Of a stretch of DNA of 10,000 nt, positions 1 to 6,780 are shown piece after piece. The notes below the pieces were generated by a model. It searched no databases and was not told the origin of the DNA. It saw only the letters and a program-made list of their open reading frames with translations. This stretch comes from Trachelipus rathkii. Taxonomy: Eukaryota > Arthropoda > Malacostraca > Isopoda > Trachelipodidae. Within the stretch, counting starts at the first letter, position 1. Every line of letters begins with the position of its first letter. The stretch lies in assembly GCA_015478945.1 (NCBI GenBank), contig JABUQX010099296.1:12501-22500 (forward strand). The letters run 5' to 3'. The position numbers and the translations under genes were made by a program.

Positions 1-68
1 ATTATATATATTATATTATATATATTAATATATATATAATATATTATATTTATATATATATATACTTA

Positions 69-111
<43 letters not shown>

Positions 112-240
112 ATATATATATATATATATATCTTTTATACATGAAATATAAACTTTTTTTTTATCTATATATTTTCGTATATTATATTATGTATAATATA
201 TATATATATATATATACTATATATATATATTATATTAATA
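1..240. repeat. TA-rich low-complexity tract
   Basis: Almost pure alternating T and A with short interruptions, the longest being around 130-180. No coding potential is seen. Repeats of this kind are typical of host intergenic DNA and can form cruciforms. I see no gene or boundary signal in it. Confidence 0.9.
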
Positions 241-371
241 TATGTAACATGTTCAATTCAGCTACAAATTTTACCTCAGCCCACCTTGGTTATTAATTAT
301 TAATTATTATATTCAACCACAGCCACGTCAACAAGATAAAAAGAACAACACGAAAACAACTACCATCCCCA
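241..371. other. Non-repetitive spacer, no gene seen
   Basis: Mixed-composition sequence between the TA tract and the first compound microsatellite. No ORF, RNA gene or recognisable element end is visible. It is probably host intergenic DNA. Confidence 0.5.
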
Positions 372-558
372 AAAAGCTATGAAGTGTTTTAACTCTGAAC
401 TTTTTTCGATCCATTTCTCCGTTCTTCTTCTTCTTCTCCTTATGTGTCTTCTTCTTCTTCTTCTCCTTCTTTTTTCTGCTTCTTCTTTCTTCTTCTTTCT
501 TCTTTTTTTATTAATTATTATTTATTATTATTATTATTAATTATTATTAATTATTTTA

Positions 559-593
<35 letters not shown>

Positions 594-732
594 TATTATT
601 ATATATTATTATATTATTATATTATTATTATATTATTAATATTTATTAACTCTCTAAGGCGCACCCATCCCTTTCAAGAATACTCTTTATCCAAGAGAGA
701 GAGAGAGAGAGGAGGAGAGAGAGAGAAGAGAG

Positions 733-815
<83 letters not shown>
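372..815. repeat. Compound microsatellite, copy A (CTT-TTA-GA)
   Basis: A short unique lead-in (AAGCTATGAA at 374-383) is followed by a CTT-rich block from about 421, a TTA-rich block from about 509 to 650, a unique joint containing TACTCTTTATCCAAGA (681-696), and a GA tract to 815. The same order of blocks, with the same joints, occurs again at 1066-1585. Reading frames here give only poly-Leu/Ile/Tyr or Arg-Glu strings, so they are not genes. Confidence 0.85.
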
Positions 816-954
816 TGACTGGAACTCCCTCAACTCTTTTATATCTCTGGATAACTCGGTATTATTGTTATCAATAATCATTTCATTTCAGTTACCACTG
901 TGTATTTTCTAATTTATTCACTCTGAATATTCACTGTTGTACTCCAATGGTTAT
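816..954. other. Unique spacer between microsatellite copies
   Basis: About 140 bp of ordinary complexity between the GA tract of copy A and a TTA tract. No gene is visible. Confidence 0.5.
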
Positions 955-966
955 TTATTATTATTA

Positions 967-1003
<37 letters not shown>

Positions 1004-1040
1004 TATTATTTATTATTATTATTATTATTAATAATAATAA
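955..1040. repeat. TTA trinucleotide tract
   Basis: Near-perfect (TTA)n with occasional slips, ending in a short run of AAT. It leads directly into the second compound microsatellite copy. Confidence 0.9.
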
Positions 1041-1065
1041 TCATTCGTGTCATTATGACTTATAC

Positions 1066-1261
1066 ACAAAGCTATGAAAGTGTTTTTCTTCTGTTCTTCT
1101 TCTTTTCTTCCTTATGTGTCTTCTTCCTTCTCTCCTCTTGCTTCTTGCTTCTTCTCTTCTTCTTCTTCTTCTCTTCCTTCTTCTTCTTTTAATTATTAAA
1201 TTATTATTAATTAATATTATATTATTATTATTTTATTATTATTATTATTATTATTATTTTT

Positions 1262-1294
<33 letters not shown>

Positions 1295-1320
1295 ATTATT
1301 ATGTATTATTATTATTATTA

Positions 1321-1351
<31 letters not shown>

Positions 1352-1405
1352 TATTAATCTCTAGGGCCGATCCCCCGCCTTCCTTTCCAAGATACTCTTT
1401 ATCCA

Positions 1406-1450
<45 letters not shown>

Positions 1451-1474
1451 CGAGACATCTTTGAATACCGGGAG

Positions 1475-1548
<74 letters not shown>

Positions 1549-1554
1549 AGAGAG

Positions 1555-1585
<31 letters not shown>
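1066..1585. repeat. Compound microsatellite, copy B (CTT-TTA-GA)
   Basis: This has the same architecture as the copy at 372-815: AAGCTATGAA at 1069-1078, a joint CCTTATGTGTCTTC at 1110-1123 (438-451 in copy A), CTT-rich then TTA-rich blocks, TACTCTTTATCCAAGA at 1393-1408, then GA. Here the GA part holds two arrays separated by a short unique stretch at about 1451-1478. The offset between shared joints is about 670-710 bp, so this looks like a segmental duplication whose arrays then changed length independently. Confidence 0.8.
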
Positions 1586-1889
1586 CATGGAATGTTATCG
1601 ATGAAAGTTCTACCCTGAGGCCGTCGGCCTTGAGATATTTTACCCAAAATGAAACAGAAAACAAAACAAACAAATACAAGCGTGGTATTATTTACGATTC
1701 TGTACACAAAGTGTTCGACGCTTGATAAAACTAGGCTAGTGGCTATTAAAGAATTAGATGCAAGTCAGTCTTCATCGTTGAATTGTTTATCATTTCCTCT
1801 GTGATAAAGTACACATATCAACAGCGCTATTATTTATAATCCAGGATGAGAGTGATAAACAACCCATTTAAAATAGTTTTTATTAGTTA
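1586..1889. other. Unique intergenic stretch, no gene seen
   Basis: About 300 bp of normal complexity between the GA array and a TA tract. Short open frames exist on the minus strand but run into the GA array as Ser-Leu repeats, so none is convincing. No RNA gene or element terminus was recognised. Confidence 0.5.
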
Positions 1890-1962
1890 TGCAGTTATTA
1901 TATATATTATTTATATATATATATATATATATATAATATATTTATATTATATTATATAATAC

Positions 1963-1994
<32 letters not shown>

Positions 1995-2038
1995 AATATA
2001 TATATATATATCGGATTTATAAATACGAAGGAAAAATA

Positions 2039-2086
<48 letters not shown>

Positions 2087-2135
2087 ATATATATTATATA
2101 TATTATATATATATATATATATATCATCTCCACCC
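1890..2135. repeat. TA-rich tract
   Basis: Alternating TA with an interruption of about 30 bp near 2011-2040. It bounds the left side of the unrecognised island that follows. The Ile-Tyr frame read through it is a repeat artefact. Confidence 0.9.
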
Positions 2136-2421
2136 GCAGACATCCCCTAGGGTTGCCAGGCGGGATGGTAGTAAATCCTAGAAACTTCGGTTCTTATAAT
2201 GGATATTATATAGTTAACCAGCTTCGTTCTTGCACAGCCCCCAAGATCTTGGTCGGCCAAGAGGCGTATCTTAGCTGAAAGTTTTATTCGGATAGGGTGA
2301 GGGATCTGTATTCTAAATCGTTCTACGCTGACTGAATATGTTTTAAAGCACATTGCTTGTTTCCATAATTTTCTCTATATGGCCATCCATTATTGAAACA
2401 CCTCTAAATGCACTTCAATGA
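2136..2421. other. Unrecognised island with a weak minus-strand ORF
   Basis: Normal-complexity DNA between TA tracts. A minus-strand frame from ATG at 2353 to a stop at 2147 would encode 68 residues without any motif I recognise. A perfect 12-bp palindrome CCAAGATCTTGG lies at 2241-2252, and an overlapping hairpin TCTTGG-tcgg-CCAAGA lies at 2247-2262. Whether this belongs to the virus-like element or to the host cannot be told from the sequence. Confidence 0.3.
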
Positions 2422-2775
2422 TTAAACGAAGTACATAGTTTCACATCCCTCCTTCGCTGCAGCTGTAGCTCGCATTCTATAACCATTTACATCATCTGAT
2501 GCACATATAACACGTATTCTTGTGGGATCACGGGGTGTGTAAGGATGTCTATCTGAAAAATCAGAGGTGTGACTAACACATGTATACCAAGATTTTAAAA
2601 TGAACCACCACTTTTGAATATACGAAATAACACCCATAGCTGCTGTCTTTTTAAAACGCGTTATAATGACCAGAGCTGTTAACACTACAACTTCCTCACC
2701 GATACTGAAGCCATCAACAGAAACAATCTAACCCCTCACCTTTAAACTAGTAACGTCATAAACGTGAATTTTCAT
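2422..2775 (-). pseudogene. Unrecognised ORF with an in-frame TAG
   Basis: From ATG at 2775 one frame runs 117 codons to a stop at 2422, broken only by a TAG at codon 16 (2728-2730). Downstream of the TAG the frame stays open for about 100 codons. It contains a Val/Leu-rich stretch, a Lys-Trp-Trp segment and a C-terminal RHPYTPRDPTR segment. I do not recognise a family. It lies just downstream of the protease on the same strand, so it may be an accessory gene of the element inactivated by a nonsense mutation. Alternatively the open frame is chance, or translation starts at a non-ATG codon after the TAG. Confidence 0.3.
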
Positions 2776-2807
2776 GAGCCTTTACCATTTATCATCAGGA
2801 ATTTCTC

Positions 2808-2811
<4 letters not shown>

Positions 2812-2868
<57 letters not shown>

Positions 2869-2921
2869 TATATATATATATTATATATTATAATAAATAT
2901 ATATTTAATTTTAAATATATA

Positions 2922-2955
<34 letters not shown>
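2812..2955. repeat. TA-rich tract
   Basis: Long alternating TA run with an A/T-rich imperfect middle part. It lies immediately beyond the 3' end of the protease gene and separates it from the island at 2136-2811. Confidence 0.9.
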
Positions 2956-2958
<3 letters not shown>

Positions 2959-2980
2959 AAAAAGGATAGTAAAATACGTT

Positions 2981-2986
2981 TTTATT
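2981..2986 (-). terminator. AATAAA overlapping the protease stop codon
   Basis: On the minus strand AATAAA (2986 to 2981) contains the protease stop codon TAA (2984-2982). It is a plausible polyadenylation signal for the last gene of this transcription unit. The call rests on the hexamer and its position only. Confidence 0.5.
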
Positions 2987-3305
2987 TTAAAGCTTTCATC
3001 ATGTATTCGGAAACTAAATAATCATTGACATATAAATTTTTAGCATCGAAAATATTTACAAAATCATTGACACAGATATCGTTTAAAAAACACTTGATGA
3101 AATAAATACAATAAAATCCACATAAAGCAGAGAACGATGGTTGGACAGCCCTAGCCAAAGTTTTTACATAATTTATATTGTTATATTTTAAAAAGGAAAT
3201 GATGTAATGATTATCCAGAATAAATTTCAAGTTTAAAGAATCAATCAGGTACACATCTCCGTTCTTCTCCTTGTAGATGGAAATCCAGTGTCCCCACGAT
3301 GGCAT
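2982..3305 (-). pseudogene. Adenain-type cysteine protease, catalytic part
   Basis: This resembles the adenovirus-type maturation protease found in Polintons and adintoviruses, which cleaves capsid or core precursors in the virion. Counting from ATG at 3305 (107 residues), the catalytic set is visible: His6 in GHW, Asp22 in YLIDS, Gln55, and Cys62 in ALCGFYC. In the family about 40-50 residues precede the His; here only five do, and an in-frame stop lies at 3360-3362. An in-frame TTG upstream (3350) would only add translated tandem-repeat sequence. The N-terminus therefore seems to be lost or displaced; a candidate fragment lies at 3715-3816. If expressed from 3305 the protein would lack the N-terminal lobe and probably be inactive. 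An intron joining the two parts is an alternative. Confidence 0.75.
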
Positions 3306-3375
3306 GCCTAGGTATGCAGTGTTGAAAAGGCTGCCTAGGTAAGCAGTCAAGAAGGCTGCCTAGGTAGGCAGTTAA
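3305..3375. repeat. Three tandem ~25-bp palindromic repeats
   Basis: Three imperfect units built on TGCCTAGGTA(N)GCAGT start at about 3305, 3331 and 3356, spaced 25-26 bp. The last unit contains the near-perfect inverted repeat CTGCCTA-gg-TAGGCAG (3357-3372). They abut the truncated 5' end of the protease frame and end at a TTAA (3372-3375). Confidence 0.75.
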
Positions 3376-3714
3376 CCCTTTCGTGCCCAAAACAAGTTAA
3401 AATTGAAATAACTATTTAATATCGTGTAAACATTTTATTTATGACATATAAAGTCCAAATATATGCTTTTTGAAAAAAAAAAATTCTTAGCATAGAAAAT
3501 ATTTAATAGGGAAAATTAAATAAAACCTATGGAAAAAAATACCAAAAACTGCTCATCAGACGAAAAAATGACACACATCCGTCTTTCATCAAGGCCAGAA
3601 GCCTATTGACAGCTTTGTTTTTACATTTAAGAGTATATTCGCGTTTGACTGATTTTTCTCGAATCATTTCATGCAAAAATGGTCCTTATGCTCCAGGGAA
3701 TAAGGTCGAAAATT
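3376..3714. other. Non-coding segment splitting the protease
   Basis: About 340 bp, A/T-rich with an A run at 3472-3483, without an open frame of note. It lies between the probable protease N-terminal fragment and the catalytic part. The left edge reads TTAA then CCCTTTCGTGCCC, which resembles the end of a piggyBac-type non-autonomous element, but no matching inverted end was found on the right. A 25-bp stretch at 3481-3505 matches 3034-3058 at 23 positions. Confidence 0.4.
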
Positions 3715-3816
3715 CTAAATCAAGTTATGTAGATTCACAGAGTCTACTTCATTAATAGCAAACACGCCTAAAAATCGAGGTTCGTTTTTAAACAGTGCTT
3801 TTATTTCTTCATTTCT
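3715..3816 (-). pseudogene. Probable N-terminal fragment of the protease
   Basis: An open minus-strand stretch of 33 codons ends in TAG at 3715-3717. It contains FKNEPRFLGVFAINEV, which resembles the N-terminal block of Polinton-type proteases (a short helix followed by F-x-G-V-F and an acidic residue). It begins immediately after the capsid gene, where the protease should start, but has no ATG in frame (TGA at 3817-3819), so the start is also damaged or lies in another frame. The catalytic part follows about 410 bp downstream. The assignment rests on remembered family pattern and position. Confidence 0.4.
3800..3805 (-). terminator. AATAAA at the probable capsid stop codon
   Basis: AATAAA on the minus strand (3805 to 3800) contains the TAA (3803-3801) that ends the probable C-terminal frame of the major capsid gene. 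This is the same stop-in-hexamer arrangement seen at the protease. Confidence 0.45.
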
Positions 3817-5122
3817 TCATCTCTATAATTTAAAGGCACATTAACGGGCACGGTCAATTCATTAAGCTGAGGGTGTTCAGATAACGATGACGGTAATGAT
3901 GGTCTGCAGACTCCCGCTAAATGAAAGATTGAGGCCTAATGTCCCCTTTCTCAGAATGTTTAAATGACTTGCGTTACAAGCTGAAAGATCTGCGCTGAGA
4001 TCAAATGCGTATAAATTACTATTCGTAGCGTATTCTTCAAGATTCATACCCGTACCGCTATCACCGCATGAAACAGTGTTGGCTATTAGATCGTGGAAAG
4101 GGCGCGAACATAGAGATTGTACCCCATTATATGACATTTCATAATCACGTCCGTATGGCTGACCATTTACATGTAAACTGACACCCCTAAGGTTGAAAGG
4201 GGCGAATTTATATGGTGATTTTTTATAATGTCCTGAATATGCCTCGTGTTCTACAATTCCAGCTATTACTTTTTGAGGTAGATTTCCGCTAACAATGTTT
4301 GGAATACTGATGCTTGATAGACCGTGAGTGAAGTTAAATACTTTGGTTTCTACTCTTCTGATTGGGTACTTGGCTGTGGTTGTTAAAAGCGACTTCTCAA
4401 TTTCCAAATGCCTTTGGGGAAATAACTTCACCTTTCTAACATAGAGAAAAGCCTCTAGCAGTTTGAAGATAGGCTCAGGACATGGAGTTGTAGCATTAGG
4501 ATTACTTTTTATTTTAAGTGCGAATTTCGGACTTGAACGGGATAAGCGGATTCTAGCATCTACAGATGGTATAATAAGTCTTTCCTGAGAGAATATATCG
4601 CCATTTAAACGTCCGTAGAATTCGTAAGTGTTATTTACGACTTTAGGCTTTAGCTACATGTGTAGCCTCATCTTTGAAGCTGTAAAAACCACATGATTGA
4701 AGATGAGACTGCTTAGCATCATCAGAAAAGTTCAGTAGATGTTCTATGTAGCTTCTATAAGGATAACTAGCTGCTGAAGTTCCGAGCGAAGTTTCATTGA
4801 GGTAAACATCAATCTGGTTAAAACAAGTATATAGGAAGTTCGACTCTGTATACACTATGTGGTCGTCACCTGTAGGAAGGTCTGTACCATCAGGGTTTGT
4901 CAATTTCGTTTTAAAATATAGAAATACATTAGATGGATCTAGATATTGGTCTGAGGTGCCTGGGATATTGAACTCTAAAGGAACGTCAGTGCTGGTGATC
5001 GAGTGTGTGGGATTAATGCTGATGAAGTTGCTGTCGCTCACGCTAATCTGAGTAGGATTCATCGAGAAGAGATCCAATTCGCTCTTGCAGCAGTCTGGAC
5101 TAGCAGGGTGAAGGAAATGCAT
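3801..5122 (-). pseudogene. Major capsid protein (hexon-like, double jelly roll), frameshifted
   Basis: This is the major capsid protein of Polinton/adintovirus-like elements, which forms the trimeric capsomers. The ATG is at 5122. The N-terminal block with ELDLFSMNPTQISV, the NxFLYFKTKL strand, the FNQIDVYLNE strand and the SYPYRSYIEHLLNFSDDAKQ block is the family signature. The first frame stops at 4643-4645. The second half (RLNGDIFSQERLIIPSVD through a final TIITVIVI strand) is open in a different frame from about 4653 to a stop at 3877-3879, so a one-base shift lies near 4649-4654. The ORF start at 4431 is only an internal GTG. After 3877 a third frame (EHPQLNELTVPVNVP) looks like the expected C-terminus and runs to TAA at 3801, implying a second shift near 3880. 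The total span of about 440 codons is near the usual family length. Confidence 0.88.
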
Positions 5123-5142
5123 CTTGTCGGTGCGGTGCTAGG

Positions 5143-5182
5143 CTGAATAATGAACAAAGCTTCAGATGTAACCCCTTATATA
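5143..5182 (-). promoter_or_regulatory. Core promoter of the major capsid gene
   Basis: TATATAAGGGG (5182-5172) is a strong TATA box on the minus strand. TCATT follows with its A at 5151, 31 nt from the first T of the box, and TCAGC lies slightly further on. The capsid ATG is 60 nt from the box. The same box-plus-TCATT design precedes pX and penton. Confidence 0.6.
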
Positions 5183-5223
5183 CATGTTAGCCGAAAGTTG
5201 TAGTTAAAGATACCATTTAGTAG

Positions 5224-5625
5224 TTAAATGGTGAATACATCAATACGTTTTGTAGATTTGGGCCTTCTAGCCTTAGGGTTTTTCCGCACTGTGATTTTCT
5301 TATGACCTTTCTTCTTCTTCAGAGCTCTCTTCGTCTTAGGCTTTTTCCTATTTGTGGTGGTCCGGCGTCCTTTAACTCTAGCCCGGCCCTGCCCTGTCAT
5401 TTTTCGTCTTATTTTGCGTTTAACGTCATCGAGCATCTCGTCGGAAACCTCGGCAATCCGCCTTTTTAATGAAGCACGAGGATTGGCTCCTGTCGCTATA
5501 TCTTGCATCGTGTGCAATTCACCCCCTCTTCTAAATACGGGGATGGCGCTTCGCAATAGCTTAGTGAAAAATCCTCCAAGACCGTAGCCTCTTTGTGATC
5601 TCGATCCAATGAATACTCTTTCCAT
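5224..5625 (-). CDS. Basic core protein, pX-like
   Basis: 133 residues from ATG at 5625. The N-terminal RGYGLGGFFTKLLRSAIPVF block (Gly-rich, then an amphipathic segment) and the following TMQDIATGANPRASLKRRIA block match the pX-like core protein of adintoviruses and Polintons, named after the adenovirus core peptide. The C-terminal half is very rich in Lys/Arg, which suits binding and condensing of packaged DNA; proteolytic maturation by the element's protease is plausible, but no cleavage site was assigned. It lies 5 nt after the 59-residue ORF and about 100 bp before the capsid gene. The frame is intact. The identification rests on the N-terminal pattern and basic tail; the role is inferred. 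Confidence 0.78.
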   Translation of the reverse strand: MERVFIGSRSQRGYGLGGFFTKLLRSAIPVFRRGGELHTMQDIATGANPRASLKRRIAEVSDEMLDDVKRKIRRKMTGQGRARVKGRRTTTNRKKPKTKRALKKKKGHKKITVRKNPKARRPKSTKRIDVFTI

Positions 5626-5626
5626 G

Positions 5627-5632
5627 TTTATT
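5627..5632 (-). terminator. AATAAA overlapping the 59-codon ORF stop
   Basis: AATAAA (5632 to 5627, minus strand) overlaps the stop codon of the small ORF and ends 1 nt before the ATG of pX. It could serve as a polyadenylation signal for the upstream penton/small-ORF transcript. Confidence 0.35.
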
Positions 5633-5810
5633 ACTTATGTAGCTGGAGCTTCTTTCCTATACTATCTTTACACTGCAAGAGTATATCAATGAATGAAAAA
5701 ATGCAATTGATTATGTCCCTTATATATCCTGCAGAGGCATCTATTTCTTGAATGAATTCCAGTAGCATATAGATGAGATTTTCAATTCTGGTTAAAAAAT
5801 GTTCCATCAT
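5631..5810 (-). CDS. Small 59-residue protein, hydrophobic helical
   Basis: ATG at 5810 (a second ATG follows at once) to TAA at 5631-5633. The frame fills the gap between penton and pX almost exactly: 1 nt after the penton stop and 5 nt before the pX ATG, which argues that it is a real gene. The product begins MMEHFLTRIENLIYMLLEF, is rich in Ile, Leu and Phe with regularly spaced charges, and ends in a basic KKLQLHK tail. It looks largely alpha-helical and amphipathic, possibly membrane-associated or oligomerising. I do not recognise a family. A minor virion or cement protein is one possibility, on context only. The pX promoter lies inside it. Confidence 0.6.
   Translation of the reverse strand: MMEHFLTRIENLIYMLLEFIQEIDASAGYIRDIINCIFSFIDILLQCKDSIGKKLQLHK
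5691..5726 (-). promoter_or_regulatory. Core promoter of pX, inside the small ORF
   Basis: TATATAAGGG (5726-5717) is identical over ten bases to the box before the capsid gene. TCATTC, a full match to the arthropod initiator TCAKTY, has its A at 5694, 32 nt from the box. The pX ATG is about 70 nt beyond it. Confidence 0.55.
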
Positions 5811-5811
5811 T

Positions 5812-6762
5812 TTATAGCTGATGAGGTCGTTTCTTTCTAATGTGGACTTTACACATCAATGTCCCACTTGTAAATGGGTATGGCCGACCTTCCACGTCCT
5901 TTATATGTACTCTTATAGAGCCGATCGATGACCTGTTCAGTGAGAGATAGTGCACATTGGGGAATGTTATTACCTTACTCTCTTGAGGAAAATAAACTAC
6001 CCTTAACAGAGGAGCTGTAGTATCGCCCACATACTGGTGTTCCACTATGTCAGTGTAAACATATGCCATCCCAGGATGTTTGAGCATCTCGGAGGTGATA
6101 CAAGTATAATGTAATACCCTGTCTTGCTCGTCGATTAATTCTTCCTTGGTTATATGTTCGTTTTCTACTGTTTTCATAACCCTTTTCAGCATAGTAGGTA
6201 CATCATGGAGGACATCTAACCAACCTTCACGTTCATGAACGTGTTTCCGTTGCCATGACGATCTCCTGAGGAAAAACACGTCAATATCTCTAAGGTTAAT
6301 GCCTGCCGTTGATCTCAAAGTAATTAATACTTCATCATCAGAGGGATGAATATCTGTGTTGTAAATTAGATCTCTACACATATTACTAGTCGCTAGAAGC
6401 GTATTTAAATAACTGAACATTGCCGGAACTGACTTAAAATAGGATTTCCTCATTACAATTCTTTCATAAAAGTACTCTCTTGTTCCCATAGTGACGCGGT
6501 TTAAAGCACCTGTGTTCTTCACATCCAATATAGTTTCAACACAATCTACACTTCTGTAAACATGCATCCAAAAAAGATTATGCGGAACATTTTCCACATC
6601 TGTATTTAATATCACTTCACACAGCCCGACTTCATAAACGTCTCTTTCAATGTCAATAGGGTTCAGTAACTCTGTCGTGAAGTCTGAGAGCTTATTATCA
6701 GGATGTAGATTCATCGAAGCCGAAGAAGGCAGAGTTAAATAGAAGTGGTCTGTACTCGCCAT
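5812..6762 (-). CDS. Penton-like minor capsid protein
   Basis: 316 residues from ATG at 6762, which sits in a strong ACCATGG context; an in-frame GTG at 6768 is not needed. The N-terminal DHFYLTLPSSASMNLHPDNK, followed by an SDFTTEL strand and YEVGLCEV, is the signature of the minor (vertex) capsid protein of Polintons and adintoviruses, expected to adopt a jelly-roll fold and occupy the fivefold vertices. Acidic Asp/Glu-rich segments lie in the middle (around VENEHITKEELIDEQD), and the C-terminus is basic (HIRKKRPHQL). The frame is intact. It begins 18 nt after the integrase stop and ends 1 nt before the next ORF. Its promoter appears to lie within the end of the integrase gene. The fold assignment is family knowledge, not seen directly. 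Confidence 0.82.
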   Translation of the reverse strand: MASTDHFYLTLPSSASMNLHPDNKLSDFTTELLNPIDIERDVYEVGLCEVILNTDVENVPHNLFWMHVYRSVDCVETILDVKNTGALNRVTMGTREYFYERIVMRKSYFKSVPAMFSYLNTLLATSNMCRDLIYNTDIHPSDDEVLITLRSTAGINLRDIDVFFLRRSSWQRKHVHEREGWLDVLHDVPTMLKRVMKTVENEHITKEELIDEQDRVLHYTCITSEMLKHPGMAYVYTDIVEHQYVGDTTAPLLRVVYFPQESKVITFPNVHYLSLNRSSIGSIRVHIKDVEGRPYPFTSGTLMCKVHIRKKRPHQL

Positions 6763-6780
6763 GGTCACAATGAATACTGA

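Noticed and set aside
444..1707. Open frames of poly-Leu/Ile/Tyr, Arg-Glu and Ser-Leu repeats on both strands
   Set aside because: They are translations of CTT, TTA and GA microsatellites with no non-repeat domain.
1952..2143. Tyr-Ile repeat frame on the minus strand
   Set aside because: It is a translation of a TA dinucleotide tract.
2950..2965. Plus-strand TATATAAGG as a promoter
   Set aside because: It arises from the end of a TA microsatellite and no plus-strand gene follows.
3305..3375. Tandem repeats as a CRISPR-like array
   Set aside because: Only three imperfect units without distinct spacers, in a eukaryotic context.
3855..3877. Possible inverse partner of the TTAACCCTTTCGTGCCC end near 3841-3870
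   Set aside because: Only GGGCACG matches (about 3847-3853); the following bases differ and no GGGTTAA closes it.
3877..4431. A separate 184-residue gene starting at 4431
   Set aside because: The start is an internal GTG; the frame is open further upstream to about 4653 and continues the capsid protein.
4857..5051. Plus-strand ORF of 64 codons
   Set aside because: Antisense shadow of the well-supported major capsid gene.
5354..5587. Plus-strand ORF of 77 codons
   Set aside because: Antisense shadow of the pX-like gene, whose biased Lys/Arg codons keep the opposite strand open.
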